Shown: positions 12,388 to 25,440 of the stretch, in pieces
Numbering within the stretch: position 1 is the first letter of the stretch
Layout: every line of letters begins with the position of its first letter
DNA from: Asterella californica
Lineage: Eukaryota; Streptophyta; Marchantiopsida; Marchantiales; Aytoniaceae
Assembly: GCA_036924285.1 (NCBI GenBank)
Contig: JAYKYS010000018.1
Span: 3,782,001 to 3,846,000 of the forward strand
Length of the DNA stretch: 64,000 bases
Direction: 5' to 3'
Made by a program: the position numbers and the translations under genes
Notes under the pieces: generated by a model
Seen by the model: only the letters and a program-made list of their open reading frames with translations
Database searches by the model: none
Told to the model about the DNA's origin: nothing

Positions 12388-13147
12388 GAACTGCAGGCGG
12401 CCTCTCTCCCTCCCGTCCCCTCCCTGCTCTTGTCTGGCATGGCATGGCACGGCACCGATTGCCTTGCTAGCTACCTAAAGAGCACATGTTTGTAGATTGC
12501 GCTGAAAATGGAAACTTATGCGACTCCTTGACGCATTTCATCATTTCCAGGACGGACGGGACGAGTGCATGTGGCTGGGTCTCTCTGCTCTGGGTCTCTG
12601 GGACCCTGAGCCTGCTGGCTAGGTTCGCTCGCATCTGATCTGATATGAATTGCTTTGCGCAACAACACGGACGACATACAACCTCGGTAGTCGATACTAC
12701 TCGATAGAACACCGAAAATTTCTCTTATTGGTGAAACATGACGTCGGTCGGGCGCCTCCCTGCCTGCCTGCCAGAACTGGACTCTGGAGTCTAGACTTGA
12801 CCGTAGACAAAACACAACTACTTCTCAGGCCGAATGTCCTACACTCCTAGCGTCCATCCATCGCTCCGTTCACTACGTTAGATTCCCCTCCCTCCATCGC
12901 GATCGATTGCCTAAGGGAATAAATACTTAATTTTCCTCGAGAACAGTGAATCCTAGTGAAATGGGGATCCTTGGCCTGAATGAGTACTCCGTCCTCTGGA
13001 GCTGGTCTGACTACTCTGATTACTGTAGCTTCAGCGAGATCACGATTGCAATCAGTACTGTAGCAGCCTGCGGTAGCAAATATTCTGTAGTGAAAACTCA
13101 ATTCACTCTTACTTATTTTGTTCTTTGTATGTACAATCTCCATCTAA

Positions 13148-13195
13148 CGGAAAGTATGATTATGCTATATATATATAGCATAATCATATTTTCCG
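13148..13195. repeat. 48-bp near-perfect palindrome
   Basis: It pairs end to end (CGGAAA ... TTTCCG) with a single G/T mismatch at 13154/13189 and an alternating TA centre. It lies where the GC-richer left part of the window gives way to very AT-rich DNA. Confidence 0.85.
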
Positions 13196-16100
13196 AGTAT
13201 GTAAATTATAGCAAATGTTATCTGAATTCAGAATTACATCTTGACTTACTTAGAGTGTAGAAGTAAATATTACGTACTACAAAAATTAGTTATAGACAAT
13301 TTACTACAGTATTATTTTAAACACTAAAATTATAAATTCAAATAATAGAATTACATTATTAGAATCATTAGAACTACACTAGAATTACATTATACTCAAA
13401 TCTATAAGTCTTTTGTAAATTGTAGTCAAATCTACGTATTCAACTAATGTGTGGAATGAAGACTATGTAATTCTAGATGTTCTTCGTAAAAGAAAATCCA
13501 TTGGGAGATTGAGAGTATACAGTGACGTCAAGGATTTTGGAAATATGAAGTCTTTTCTTTTGTATTTTGGAGTGGTTTTATGTATGATACATCATTTTTC
13601 ATAGTAGATTATGAGATAAAATATATGTAAACCATGACCTTTATATATTAATTTGATAAATCATAATCTTTACATGGTATTTTTAGAAACACAATTGAGT
13701 CTATAGATTTCTTTGCAAACTAGTCTAGATTTTATATTTCTTTTCATTCTTTACGTTACAGAAGCTACTATAATAGTGACTTCTAATTCCTAAACATTCT
13801 ACTCTCCTCTGTTCCACCTCGAGGAGTGGTTTACAACAGAGAAACCACTCCCTCTCGTGGTTTATGCTATACATAAAGCTTTACATAAGCTACCCCTGAG
13901 TTCTTTAATCGACTGAATCCGAGCCCAGATGGAGTTATGAATTACCTTCTTGGAGTTTGTAGTTCGTTGTATGACAACTTAATCATATCGAACTTCTTAT
14001 GTGGTGACCTTCAGTGTGTAGCATAGACAGGAATAAACTTGATGTGACATTCCGGATAGAGATGGTGCAGTGAGCTCGAGACCGTATCGACTAGTCTATT
14101 CGCACACAGAAGTGCGCGATAGTTTAGAACACACGTCTGATAATATTAGCACGAATGAGTAATGATGTAACATATTTTCACGCAGCTCTTCGTGTTACTA
14201 AATAAATAATATTATTTGTATAATAATTTATGTGATAAAAATATATGTATATTTTAAAATCATTCACTTTGCTCTATTCGCGCTTTAAGAAACTTTTTGT
14301 AATTTCTCCCGCACCCGACTAGAGCGAATCTATTTTAGAGCGAATAGACTAACCACTACGGTATATCTCGTCTGAAAGGCATAACTTAGACAATTAACTG
14401 CAAACTCAGATCAGAGTTGCACGACAATAAAAGAAATTTGGAACCCTAACTTGAAATACTACCACGACGAAGAGTTTAGGATACGTTACGCGTAAACCTT
14501 TCATGGGGATATTAGCCAATCCGATTTCAGATCAATGGTTCTTATATTACTTTAGTTTCATTAATCTAGTGCGAACTCGGGTGGTAACTCTCCATATTTC
14601 ATAGGAAACATATGCATGTAGTGATCAAAGTTCAAATGTTGATTTGTTGGAAGAATAGTTTGAATTCTATTTTTCTAGAATTTACCCAATGAATATATGT
14701 TTATTAATAAATATAATAATCTGATACACGAATAAAAACCACGTTCTTTGAATTTATGTTTTATCTTTAGATTATTAACACAATCTCGTGTGATAAGAAC
14801 TTTCAATATGTAATTCTTGGAAGAATCTTGTTAATGTCTCATGTAATCTAAAGAGATGGCTCATTTATTATGCTTGGATGATTAAATCGACTCAATCTGA
14901 ACTCAAATGTTGATGAAGAAGTTACATGTCAGTTGTCAAAGTAATTAACAACGAATCTTCATTGGAACAGAAAGAATAATATTTTTATAAACTAATTCAC
15001 TGAATCTAATATAACTTTTAAGTTTTATGTTGAAAAGATGCACTTTGTCATTGCTCTGCCAAAACCTTGTATTTCATAGTTGATCTAAATATGATTTTGA
15101 GTAGGATTAGTTGACATATGTTGGCTTAAAAACAATTATAACATCGTGGACAAATCAACTTCACACATGAATATTTTTCTATAACATAAGATATATCATA
15201 ATTATAGAAATTCAAATTTTCCAAAATGAAGCAATATATATATATTATTTACTTAAAATAAGATAAATTAGAGTTAATTTTTATTTTAAAAAGTTATAGA
15301 AATCTCTTTTAATATAATTCCTTTGGTCCCTGACTTCTCATTTTTATCTTTCTTACATGCGAATATCATGAGATTTTAGATATTTATAATTATTTAATAA
15401 ATTTTAACCTTTAAAATCTTAAATATTCTAGTTATTATGTTAAAACACCATTTTGTCTATTAAAAGTATAAGAAAATTTTGATTTTATATATCTTTATAT
15501 ACTATAGAGTTTTTTAAATTTTAAATTTTAAATTTTTATTACAATATTTTGTCAAAGATCCATAACATCTATCCAAAATATAAGATTTATGGATATTGAT
15601 GCAAAGATTTATGTTTCTGAAATAAAAATTCCATCAACTTTAATAATTTAAAATTATATATATTTTTTATATTATTAAATTTCAACTAAAATTTACATTC
15701 AAATCTATTAAAATACCCTTCAGATGTTCTCAAGTAGTTCATAAATTAAATACACTCGAGACCCAAGGAATACATTTTCACTCGCACAAGTTCTCAACAA
15801 ATACAAACGGTGAAACCCTAAGCTTGTAAACGTCACAAAAATATATTTTATTATTAAAAATCTTATATTTATAAGATTACTTATCAATATCTTTTATACA
15901 TCGATATTTTATAATTAAAAAGTCTACAATTTTAGCACAAAGAAAAAATATTTACAACGATAAAAAGGTCATGTAAATATCATTACCAAATGTCGTGGAT
16001 GTACTTACACATAATTTAGATAAGAACACACCATGCTCCCGTATATTGTGTACTGATAGCTACTGAATTATATATGGGATGATTTATCTTGTCCATGATA

Positions 16101-16607
16101 TGTAACATGAGATATCTAAGTATGTCTTTCTCATGTGATCTTTTGATATAATTTTTATTGTTTAACCTTCTTTCGCTAGTACCAAAGAATGTTTTTACGA
16201 TGCACTTATATTCACTTCTACCCACATATTAGCAAAGCACCTTAGCTTAACACTCTATAAATATTAATTTGTATCTAGGTTCGAACTACTCAAAATTTCA
16301 CAAAATTTGACCGACTTATTTTCTGGTATTTTTTATTTAGTATTTATATAATTTTGGTATTTTTTTATAAATGCTAAAAACAAACGGAAGTGGGAGGTCT
16401 ATATATCTGTGCCATTTACGGTAATAACGAACCTGAAATTTTGTGGTCGTTCCACAAGGTCGCTCTATCATGGGGTAGGACGATTAGATGAGATGACTAT
16501 TACAGCCGTTATAAATATTTATATAATTTACCTTAGCATAAATATCATAAAATAACACCTTAAGACATGTGTATCAAGTACTATATGTATTATATATATA
16601 TATATAT
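13196..16607. other. AT-rich decayed DNA, no gene
   Basis: The sequence is strongly AT-rich with no frame above about 70 codons. A small hairpin (arms GGAGTGGTTT and AAACCACTCC) lies at 13823-13851. I see no domain or element boundary. Confidence 0.4.
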
Positions 16608-16656
16608 TTGAACTCAAGAACTCTCTAGCAACTGAGAGGTGTTGAGTTCAAATCCA
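16608..16656 (+). repeat. Small inverted repeat with a tRNA B-box-like block
   Basis: TTGAACTCAA (16608-16617) is inverted as TTGAGTTCAA (16642-16651), and the second arm runs into GAGTTCAAATCC, which resembles a B box. It may be a SINE head remnant. From here to about 17460 I see only decayed sequence, with a duplicated TCCTTGAGGTGAGAC block near 16751 and 16828. Confidence 0.3.
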
Positions 16657-17484
16657 GTGAGCTATTCAAATTTTAGATTTTGTTCATTCTAACTCAAGTT
16701 GATCGTTCTGAGTGATACGATTTCAGTGGTGCACTCTCTAGTAACTCTATCCTTGAGGTGAGACGACCATCTCTCGATCGCTCTGTGTGAGACGAGTTTA
16801 GTAATGCGATTGCTATTCAGTCCATCCTTGAGGTGAGACAACCATCGCTTCGTGATGGAATCACCTGCAGGATGAGAAGCCTCATTGTAGTTTTGATCAT
16901 CTCGTTCTCGAGCACCCTATTCAACTCCATCTCCTTAAGATAATGTGTCAAGTATTTTGAGACATCCCTTCTATGAAACTGATCCACCTTTCTCTCACAA
17001 CCGCATGTAGCGCCTTCTGGCCAATGCTTCTTTCCGCTGTCGTGATGTGAATTCTTTCACATGGTAAATAATTCACTTTTTTATCAGAAGTTAGACTCTC
17101 TAAGTCAAGTTAAGACCTCAGAGAAGTTGATTTTGGAAGAAGTGAGCATTTGAGAATCTAAAAACAGCATGGCATAAGTCTCATCACGGAGATCATTGTG
17201 GTATGCTAAAAAAGTTACAAAAGAGTTGCAGGCGGAAAGTTATTTAGAGTACTTTTACAAGATTTCTAAAACCGAGATATGTACCATAAATCTGAGTGAC
17301 TTCAAAATTTATGTTTTAGAATTTCATTATGTAGATTATTGTGTATAGTATATATTTGTATCTTAAAATGTAAAAATAGACCACATCTTGAGATAGTTAT
17401 GGTGGTTCGAGTTAGTGAAGGGAAGATGGAATATTGTGCTTCACTAGCATATAAGCTTAGAAACTGATCTCTAGAACTAGTTTT

Positions 17485-17690
17485 GAGATTGGCTTCTGTG
17501 GGTAGCTGAGTAAACATGTAGGGAGGAGGTCTCAGGATCAAATCTCCTCAGATTCACAACCGGCTTGGAGTAGGTTGGTCCATTCGGGAGAATATGTGCG
17601 ACGTCAAGTTGCAAAGAGGCGAGACACTAGTTGTCCCTTAAACGTATCGTGAATGTGAGATACCTCCGTCTATCTCTGCACTAGTGCAAT
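17485..17690 (+). mobile_element. SINE-like repeat, copy 1
   Basis: GAGATTGGCTTCTGTGGGTAG starts a tRNA-like head with an A-box-like TGGGTAGCTGAG and a B-box-like AGGATCAAATC (17534-17544). Related sequence recurs at 25160-25440 (same strand) and 26022-26183 (opposite strand), sharing the head in one case and the TCAAGTTGC and GGAGACACCT-like body blocks. The recurrence supports a dispersed retroposon family. I cannot see target-site duplications. Confidence 0.45.
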
Positions 17691-17925
17691 CACCTACTGT
17701 GGACGCTAGAGAGAGGTTATCGCCGGATTTTGAAATGGATCCTAGCATTATCACTGCACTAGTGCAGTCACATGGTGTGGATGCTAAAGGGAGGTTACGC
17801 CAGATTTCGAAATGGACTCTATGCTAGAGGACTCATTGCACCTGGTGTGGATACTAGAGAGAGGTTACCGCCGGATTTCGAAATGGACCTTATGCTAGAG
17901 GACTAACTCTCTTTCGGAGGAGTTG
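17690..17925 (+). repeat. Three tandem copies of a 71-77 bp unit
   Basis: A CGCC(G/A)GATTT(T/C)GAAATGGA core occurs at 17721, 17798 and 17869. Each is preceded by GTGGAYRCTARAGRGAGGTTA. The unit follows directly on the SINE-like copy and may be its expanded tail. Confidence 0.65.
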
Positions 17926-18531
17926 CTCTAAAACTCCGAAATCCATGATATAAAATCATTAGCATGACGACGTCTTAAAACCAAATGAACCCCCTTGAGT
18001 CCTTGAAGGCTCTACTTTTATACTCTCCCGAGTCACCTAGGTAGACGTGTCAACATCAGACCTCGTCAAATGTCCTTCATGTAGTCATGCCACAGTAGCA
18101 CGCATGCAACCTCCCAAATGATTACCACATGATAGACTCCAAGTGACAATCATGAAGATAGTCACATCAACCTAACTGTCTTGTCATCACGTGCCAAGTA
18201 AGCACGATGTCATTGTGCAAGCCTATTCAGCAATCCATCTAGTCAACAACACCACGTCAATTAAATGTAAGTCAACCGTGCCACATCAGCAAAAATGTAT
18301 AATTAGCATCGTCATTCCATCACCTCGTCGAAACTTGAACACCTCACATTTTTTTCATCTAAGCTTTGTTTGCGTCCGTTCAAAGACGAAAACTGATCTT
18401 ACAAAGAGCCCTACATAATGGTGTCTTCAAATTATCATTTTGAGAAATTGGGGAAATTCGTTTTCCAATCTCACTTTCAACTTTTACTCTTTGGAGCATG
18501 ATGTTTTGACCATTCGACTGACCATCTTGTT

Positions 18532-19516
18532 TTGTTATCTAGGGCCATAGCCAGCCAGATTGAAGCTTTAGAAAAAAAACTACAATCAGTAAGTATAGAA
18601 GAAGCAAGGAATAATGAGACACTCTACTTAGATGAGATTCGAGCTTCATTCACCAAATTTCATGGACTTGTTGAGACAAAATTTGATCGCTTCAACCAAT
18701 GTATTCTTATCTATGAGCAGACCATGTTGTGGAAATATTGAAAGACTACGGAGAACCAGTTAGTTGAGTTGCAGGTCCTTCTTGCCCAACAAACGGTAAA
18801 ACAAGAGTCAACCAAGCTCTAGTTTGAGGAAGCATAGGAAGTGACTCAACGGGAGAAAGCGGCATTAGTCCGAGAAGTTGAGTTCTCAATGGCACAAGCT
18901 TTGCAGTTACAAGTACAACTGACCGAAGCGCTTACAGAGTTGACTGAGATGAAGAAAATATAGTTGGAGTATCAAATGGATGGCGACAGCAGAGCAACCA
19001 AAGCTCAAGATCTGAGGCAGTAGCTAGGACAACACAATCTCGGATTGTGAAACTAGAATCCTTATTACGAGAAATAGAGGAAGCAACAACAAAAATGCAC
19101 CAGCTCGTAGACTAGCTTCTCCGGAGAAAGATCTCTATACTAAATGTCGAGATTGAGCACATAAAGGTCGATAACCGAAAGTTAGCAATGGAGAAAGCGA
19201 CGGTCGTCACCGATGTCATAACAAATCTCAGAGATGTCGAAGTCTTAGAAGCTTTGGAACAAGAATTGGATTCAGAGGTGTAGAAGCTACTCAAGCTAGA
19301 GTGACAACTGCGAGAATCCAAGGAAGGTATCCGGGCGCTTGAACTCAAAGTAAGTATGACGGAAGAATCTCATAAAGAAGCCGAAGATCAACTGGTGATC
19401 ACTCGGAGAGAACTTCGTAAAAGAAAAACGTGAGCTACTTCTACTGTTCAGCCACGATCTGATCATCTTGAGGTGGAACCCTCCTCTGAATCTAGACTTA
19501 GAAGTTAATTTCACCG
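18532..19516 (+). pseudogene. Broken coiled-coil protein gene
   Basis: Starting with the open stretch SQIEALEKKLQSVSIEEARN, the plus strand encodes a long heptad-like, Glu/Gln/Lys/Leu-rich protein. It is broken by several stops (for example after ILIYEQTMLWKY at 18739, and TAG codons at 18822 and 18834) and by frame changes further on. The composition and repeated hydrophobic spacing fit an extended coiled coil. No domain is recognised, and no promoter or start can be assigned. Similar coiled-coil coding remains occur on the minus strand at 34781-35590. Clearly non-functional as it stands. Confidence 0.5.
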
Positions 19517-20636
19517 AAACAAAGGAAACGCGTGTGGAATCGCTTTGCTTTCAGAGAAGATAGATGTTAGCTTAACATACCATTGATACCCCAGATGTGA
19601 TGTATTTGGTTATGTAACATACAATGTATAATAGCAAGGCTCACCTTTGTAATAACACATCAGAACATGCTTTATCTCTCCGGATTAGATTATCCTCATC
19701 ATGATCTGACACTCATGATGGGTTGTAACTATGTTCTATATATAACCGGATGAGTATACACAAGTGCATGCATATTTCGGCATGCATAGTACTGTTTTAG
19801 CTAAAGGAGTTGTCTAATTGATATGTAGTATGTAAATTGCAGGCATGTAACATGTAGTAGTATCGATGCAAATATTAGAATAGGCTGAACTCTCTACCAA
19901 CTCTCGATATTGAGAGTTAAATTTTCATAAAGGGCTCTCGATGTCAAGATCAGATAAGAAATATAACATATTCTAATATTTGCTTCGACATTATAATCAA
20001 TTTATTCTATTGAGAGACAAAAAATCTAACAATAATAATTAGTTTTAAAATCTTAGTCCGAAGGGTCCTTGATCTCTTGGTCATCGAGAGATCTATTCAA
20101 TATGATGTGTTATGATAAGATGCCTTAGTTATGATCGTATCACGCTTGGAAATGGTGATACTTGGATTATAAACCCATGTTGTTGATCTGTGAAAGCATA
20201 AGTTGGGAGGAAAGTACCAATAATCACCAAGTTGTGAAATAATAACGTAATAAAAAATATCGATAGATATAAGTGGAGGATAACTGGACGTTGCAACTAC
20301 ATCAGTCAAGTTCTATTTTTCTTTATCATTTTGTTTTGAACGATTTATTCTTTTAATATATTTTACTTCAACAATATTAATATTTTGTTTTGCATTACTG
20401 CATATAACAAGTTATGATGATGTTATGAAGTCTTGCACAATCTAGATTGCATCCAATGTTTGTTTTAGTTATGTTAGCTTTTTTCTCACTATAGAAACTC
20501 TAAAATTTATTTGAATTAATCCATTTATGACATTTAAAGTAAAGTGTTAAAACCTGAATGTTTCATGTTTTTTCTCAAAACACTCATCTCTCGGTGCAAA
20601 ATATGAATGTGATCTTTTCTGGGTTATAGAACTTAG
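19517..20636. other. No gene; AT-rich spacer
   Basis: It contains one isolated member of the palindrome family described next (ACTCTCGATATTGAGAGT, 19900-19917) and a TATATATAA-like run near 19738. Nothing else can be supported. Confidence 0.35.
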
Positions 20637-20642
20637 TAAACT

Positions 20643-21532
20643 CCACTCTCGATTATCGAGAGTGGATGTGCTTATAAAATATACTTTGGAACTTTAAATT
20701 ATATTCATCATTTTGCTTCTCGACGAGAAAATTAACATCAAAACTTTAAGTAACTTTTCTCACTTTTCAACTTGAACTCTACTCTCGATGATAGAGAGTG
20801 GAGATGATTACAAAATTTTGAAAGAAATGTAAAGTCTCCACTCCTAGATTAGGAAATTATTATGAAACTTTGACTAACGTTTTTACTTTTCTTCCTAAAC
20901 GTTAATCTGGACGATCGAGAGTGAAAGAGGTTAAAAAATTATGAATGAAAATTTATTTTATTTTCTCCATTCTTCTTGAACTCTACTCTCGAAGATGAGA
21001 GTAGAGGTAATTAGAAATTTCTATCTCAAAAATTTAATCTAATTTTCCCAATCTTCTTCATGAACTGTACTCTCGATGATCGAGAGTTGGGGTGATTAGT
21101 AAAGTTCAATATGAACTTTAACTTACTTTCTCCAATCAAGGACAAATTTAAAATAAAACAAGCTATATTGCATTTTGAGTGAAGACTATGCTTTTTTTCT
21201 TCTATTTTTGAATACTTTTAAGGATTTAATTCTTTTTCTTCTCTTTTTCTAAATATTTTTATTATTTACTCTTTTGAACATAACTCTCAATGATAGAGAA
21301 TTGGTTCTTTTTTTGTCACTCATTCTTCTGTAGCATAAGCCTCAATGATCAAGAATATAGTTTTAAATTGATTTTTTATTGAATAACTCTCGACGATTGA
21401 GAGTTTAGTTCTTGTTTATTGTTTTAACAAAAAATTATCTTCTCAAACCTAAATTTTTATTTTCTAACTTTTCTTATTTTCTTACTTCTTACGTTTTAGT
21501 CTTCTGTAACATAACTCTCGATGATCAAGAGT
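20643..21532. repeat. Cluster of ten palindromic motifs, ACTCTCGATGATCGAGAGT type
   Basis: Full or diverged copies begin near 20645, 20781, 20840, 20904, 20985, 21069, 21283, 21338, 21386 and 21514. Several are perfect or nearly perfect dyads; the first is CCACTCTCGAT joined to its inverse. At 20781, 20985 and 21069 the flanks are also alike (TGAACTSTACTCTCG... and GATTA or AATTA after it), giving a local period near 84 bp. The rest are irregularly spaced (48-214 bp). This looks like an old tandem array in which the palindromic core has been kept better than the spacer. Confidence 0.75.
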
Positions 21533-22303
21533 TCAGCGCATGACAAGTCAAATTTTCAGATTTATGTCAAAACATTACATTCATCCTTTTTTTGCTTATA
21601 AGGATTATGACAACTTCTTGTCTTATCCAACACAATCACATCAAGAAATAATATCTTGTTTAGCTTGATGCTAGTAAGAGTTTATGACTTCTTGTCAAAC
21701 TTCTCTATGTGGAAGGTTCGTGCGAGGTAGAACGAAAGTGAATAATTTGGACTTTCAATTAATTTTATCTTTTTCTTGAGGGATTTTATCTTATGTTTCC
21801 ATCCTTTCTATAACAAAAGTATGCGACCAAAGTAGGAGACATTGTCAAATTAAATGAGGAGTTCAAAAGTTAATAAGTGCCCTTAGATGAACTGGAAGAA
21901 AATAGAAAAATATATTCAGTAATACGAGTAAAAATTATGAAAGTATGATTTAGAGAAAAATTATGAAGTATGAATTGGACAAACAATTTGTCCACACCTC
22001 ATGATCAAGAGTTGGTCATAAGGTCACGAAAGAACAACTCTGTCTAGTCCTCCTATAGTGAAAAATGGAGAAAGAAAATGTATGCAAACTGTAGATGTAC
22101 AAAACAAGACAGAAATGTCGAAAGAACAAACTAAGAAAAGTGGAAACTTGACCAAATGAGATAAAAAATGTAAGCGCAATACTTGAAAATACTAATCAAA
22201 CTAGTATTAGTTTTGACTCAAGTCATAAAACTTTCATTTCGATCAAAAAAAATCTGTTTGAAAATCTGCCGCTGGAAAGCTTTAAATTGGCTAAAACTTG
22301 GTT

Positions 22304-22519
22304 CTATATGCAATTCGCACCTTCTAAAAAAGACAAGGATTGATTGACAGATTTCAGTGAGAAAAAATCATCTAGACCTCCAATATCACATTCAAAGTTT
22401 TTGGTGGTAAAAGAAACAATTTTGCCTCGTCCGAATGCATTAGCAAGATAGTTCTCAACATCATGAACCACTCCAGCTGCTCTCTCCGGTACTTCTTCAT
22501 GCTCATCAACATTGGACAC
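22304..22519 (-). CDS. Short unrecognised reading frame, possibly the start of a retroelement gene
   Basis: The 71-codon frame (GTG-initiated as listed; reads SNVDEHEEVPERAAGVV) has a protein-like composition unlike the surrounding random frames. A TATA-like CTATATATAC lies at 22644-22653 on the same strand, about 125 bp upstream. A TAGTATCATAGAAG stretch upstream of the frame vaguely resembles a tRNA-iMet primer site. This could be the leader and gag start of a decayed LTR element. I do not recognise the protein and the frame may be fortuitous. Confidence 0.2.
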   Translation of the reverse strand: MSNVDEHEEVPERAAGVVHDVENYLANAFGRGKIVSFTTKNFECDIGGLDDFFSLKSVNQSLSFLEGANCI

Positions 22520-22659
22520 ACACTCTCTACTTCTATGATACTAGATCGAAAGATCGATATTTGTAAGAAGACGCTCCAAGAAGAGAGCTAGAATAGACAA
22601 AGAAGTAAATAGGAATGAGATGAGATAGGTTTCGTCTCTCCATGTATATATAGCGGATG

Positions 22660-25159
22660 AGTACAAGGAAAATCTTAATGGTGGGTTAGCCTGCTAACTA
22701 ACTGTACTTAACAATCTTAACTACTCCGGATGGTATCTGCCGTCGATCAACTTGAGCTTGGGACTATATCAACAAAGATGAGATGGAGCATTAGAAGATG
22801 AGGAGGGGGAGAAAATCTACTACTCTATTATGATGTTAGATACTAGAGATACAACTTGAAGGGGGATTCCAATTCTGATCCAACCCTAATATCCAACTCC
22901 TTCTTTTTCCCCCTCTTGATCGTTCCATCCCAGAGCATCCCACTTTTCCATCCTTTCCTTCCTCCATCTCGATCACTCCACATCGGAGCATGCGACTCCT
23001 CCGTCTCTCATTCTCTTATTCCATCCTTGAGCACTCGGCTCCATTCTCCCTCTCGGAGCACTCCATTTGAGATGATCATCTCATATTGCTCTATCCTAGA
23101 GCGCTCGGCTCCTCCTTCTCTCCTTAGCGAATGAGTTTGTTGTATTCGTTTGCTCCATTATAAAAGTTGCTCCAAGATGAGACGATCAAGGTAGAGCAAC
23201 TTATCGCTCTACTTCACTTTGATTGTTGGTCCAAGGTGAGACAATTGCTTCAAGTGGAACGTCCGAGGTACTAGAACGAACTAGTGGAGTGGAACGGCTC
23301 GTTACTTGATGGATTTTGTATAGTTAAAATTAAAACGGTAGTCAATAAAATTCGATGCTAAATTCTTTATCTGTATAATATCTCTTATATGTATATTAGT
23401 TAGAAAAATAAGTAAATTCTACAAAATTTCACTCATTTGTGGAATAGCAAGTTGATTATCTGAATTCAAGATGGGATTTGACAAATCCCATCTCTAATAG
23501 ACTTTGACATCTGCTTGAATATGCATGTCCATCTTGAATTCAAAAACAAACAATGCATTATTCAAGAAAGTTAGTGTCGAATATGAACTTTAAGACTCTT
23601 TTATGCTAGTACAACAAAGACATCCTAGTCGTCCACACCAAGATGATTCTATTAACAAATATATGATATAAAAGGGAATTAAGTAATTCATTGATAGCAT
23701 CAAATATTTAATATTATGACTAAAAGTTAAAGTTCTATCTATTCACTTCACAAGTTGCATATTGTTTGCACTAGTTGCCCAATGGAGATAACATTATGCA
23801 AACTGATCGCTTGTCAACTGATATATATTTATTTGTTTGTCAAACCAAAATATCATTTCAGTACAGGGCTCAATTCTGAAGTACTAAAAAGAATTTACAA
23901 GGAGTAGAGAGCCAAAGGTTCAGATTAGGAAGTTGTGAAGGTTTTAAGTTAGTTGTGAGATTTCTTGTAACAAAAAGTACGTAACAGTTTAGGGGTGTTG
24001 ATGTGATGAGTCTATGATACCCTTTCGAATGTACCTGATGGAGCATAGATTTTAACTAGTGTAGTGATAGTACATTATGAGAAAAGATAAGCTCTAGAAT
24101 AGGTATTAGTCAAAATTTAGTATTAGAATAAGTTATTGGTGACTTGACATATGGGTTAACGAGATATTCCCAAAGAGAGATTTCAATACTGAGCTATGAT
24201 AATCTTCTGAAGGTCATGATTCAGTCGTCTGCGCTTCATTTGAGATGATATTTGTTTCAACTACAAGCTTAAGATGTGGTTTAGTCTACTTACTTGGGAC
24301 TTATAAACTCAACTCAAGAAACATCCATAAAAATAAATTTCATGTATTGTCTTCCTTAAAAGATTTGCTAGGATAATATCAAGCTTTTGGTTGTGGAGAA
24401 AGTCATACTTTAAGACATCATGATCATGAGAAGAAAAAGCTCACATCGAATCTTTGAAAGATCAAAAGTTAATCTTTCAAGAAAAATCAATAGTTATTGT
24501 ACAATAAATGTTATACCTCAACTTTTTGATTGTACACTAAATTAACAATGAATTTACAATTGAACTCTTGGAAGTTTCTAGTTCTATTACTGACTCTTGG
24601 AAACTCTTCTCGAAAATGCTTTGCGATAACATTTCTTGTTACTAAAACATATATTCTTTTAGGAAAGCATGTACATTACTGCGATGCAGACTGATTCATG
24701 TGATGAAAAGTTCATCAGCAAAGATATAGTGAGAAGCTCGACCCTTGCTAGACAAGCCAGACTTTAGCAACACCTTAGGTTAAGTTTAAGAAGTAAAAAT
24801 CTTAGCTTAAAAGGAGAGAAAATGAGCATTCCAGCAACTAAAATATCACTTCTCAGAACTGGTCGTGCTGATTATCTTAGTGAGTATCGAAACATGTGAA
24901 ACAGACTTATAGAGAAAAACTATTTGGTGCAATTTGATAAGAATTATGAAGGCGAGAAGTGTGCACAAAACTGCATCGAGCTCTGAGTGGAGAATGTCAG
25001 ATGTCAACATACATATTATTGTGTGTATTGTACTCTAAAGATTTAAATGGTGAAATATTATCATGTATGCAGAAAGTATGAAATGTATGTCACTAAAGGA
25101 TACAAAATAGCATAATCAGCAAGCTTATAATTCTTAACATTAACCTTACTAAACATTTC
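22660..25159. other. No recognised gene
   Basis: The stretch is AT-rich and broken in all frames. Near 22915-23250 GAGCA/GAGCRCTCGGCTCC words recur loosely. I see no domain, RNA gene or element end. Confidence 0.35.
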
Positions 25160-25440
25160 TGAGATTGGTTGTCGTGGGTAGTTGAACAAATACATAGAGA
25201 AGAGATCTAGATCTCTAATTTCTTGAGACTCATCATTGATTTTGACATAGTATTTTGATCTGTTTAAGGAATAACATCAAGAGTCAAGTTGCCGAGGGTT
25301 GAGATCTTGGATTTCATTTGAATGTACAATGAATAGAAACGCTTCCAGTGAATGGAGACACCTATGTCTAGCCCAAGCACAAATGTAGACCAAATGTCCA
25401 AATGCTAACAATGAGATTACCATCCATTCTGAAATTACAC
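25160..25440 (+). mobile_element. SINE-like repeat, copy 2
   Basis: It starts GAGATTGGTTGTCGTGGGTAG, matching copy 1 at 17485, and keeps the TCAAGTTGC block (25278). The tRNA-like promoter boxes are decayed. Its 3' body (about 25278-25430) is repeated in inverted orientation at 26022-26183. Confidence 0.45.

Noticed and set aside
20643..21532. CRISPR-like array
   Set aside because: Repeats are diverged, spacing is irregular (48-214 bp), spacers are AT-rich decay rather than unique inserts, and the context is eukaryotic with no cas genes.
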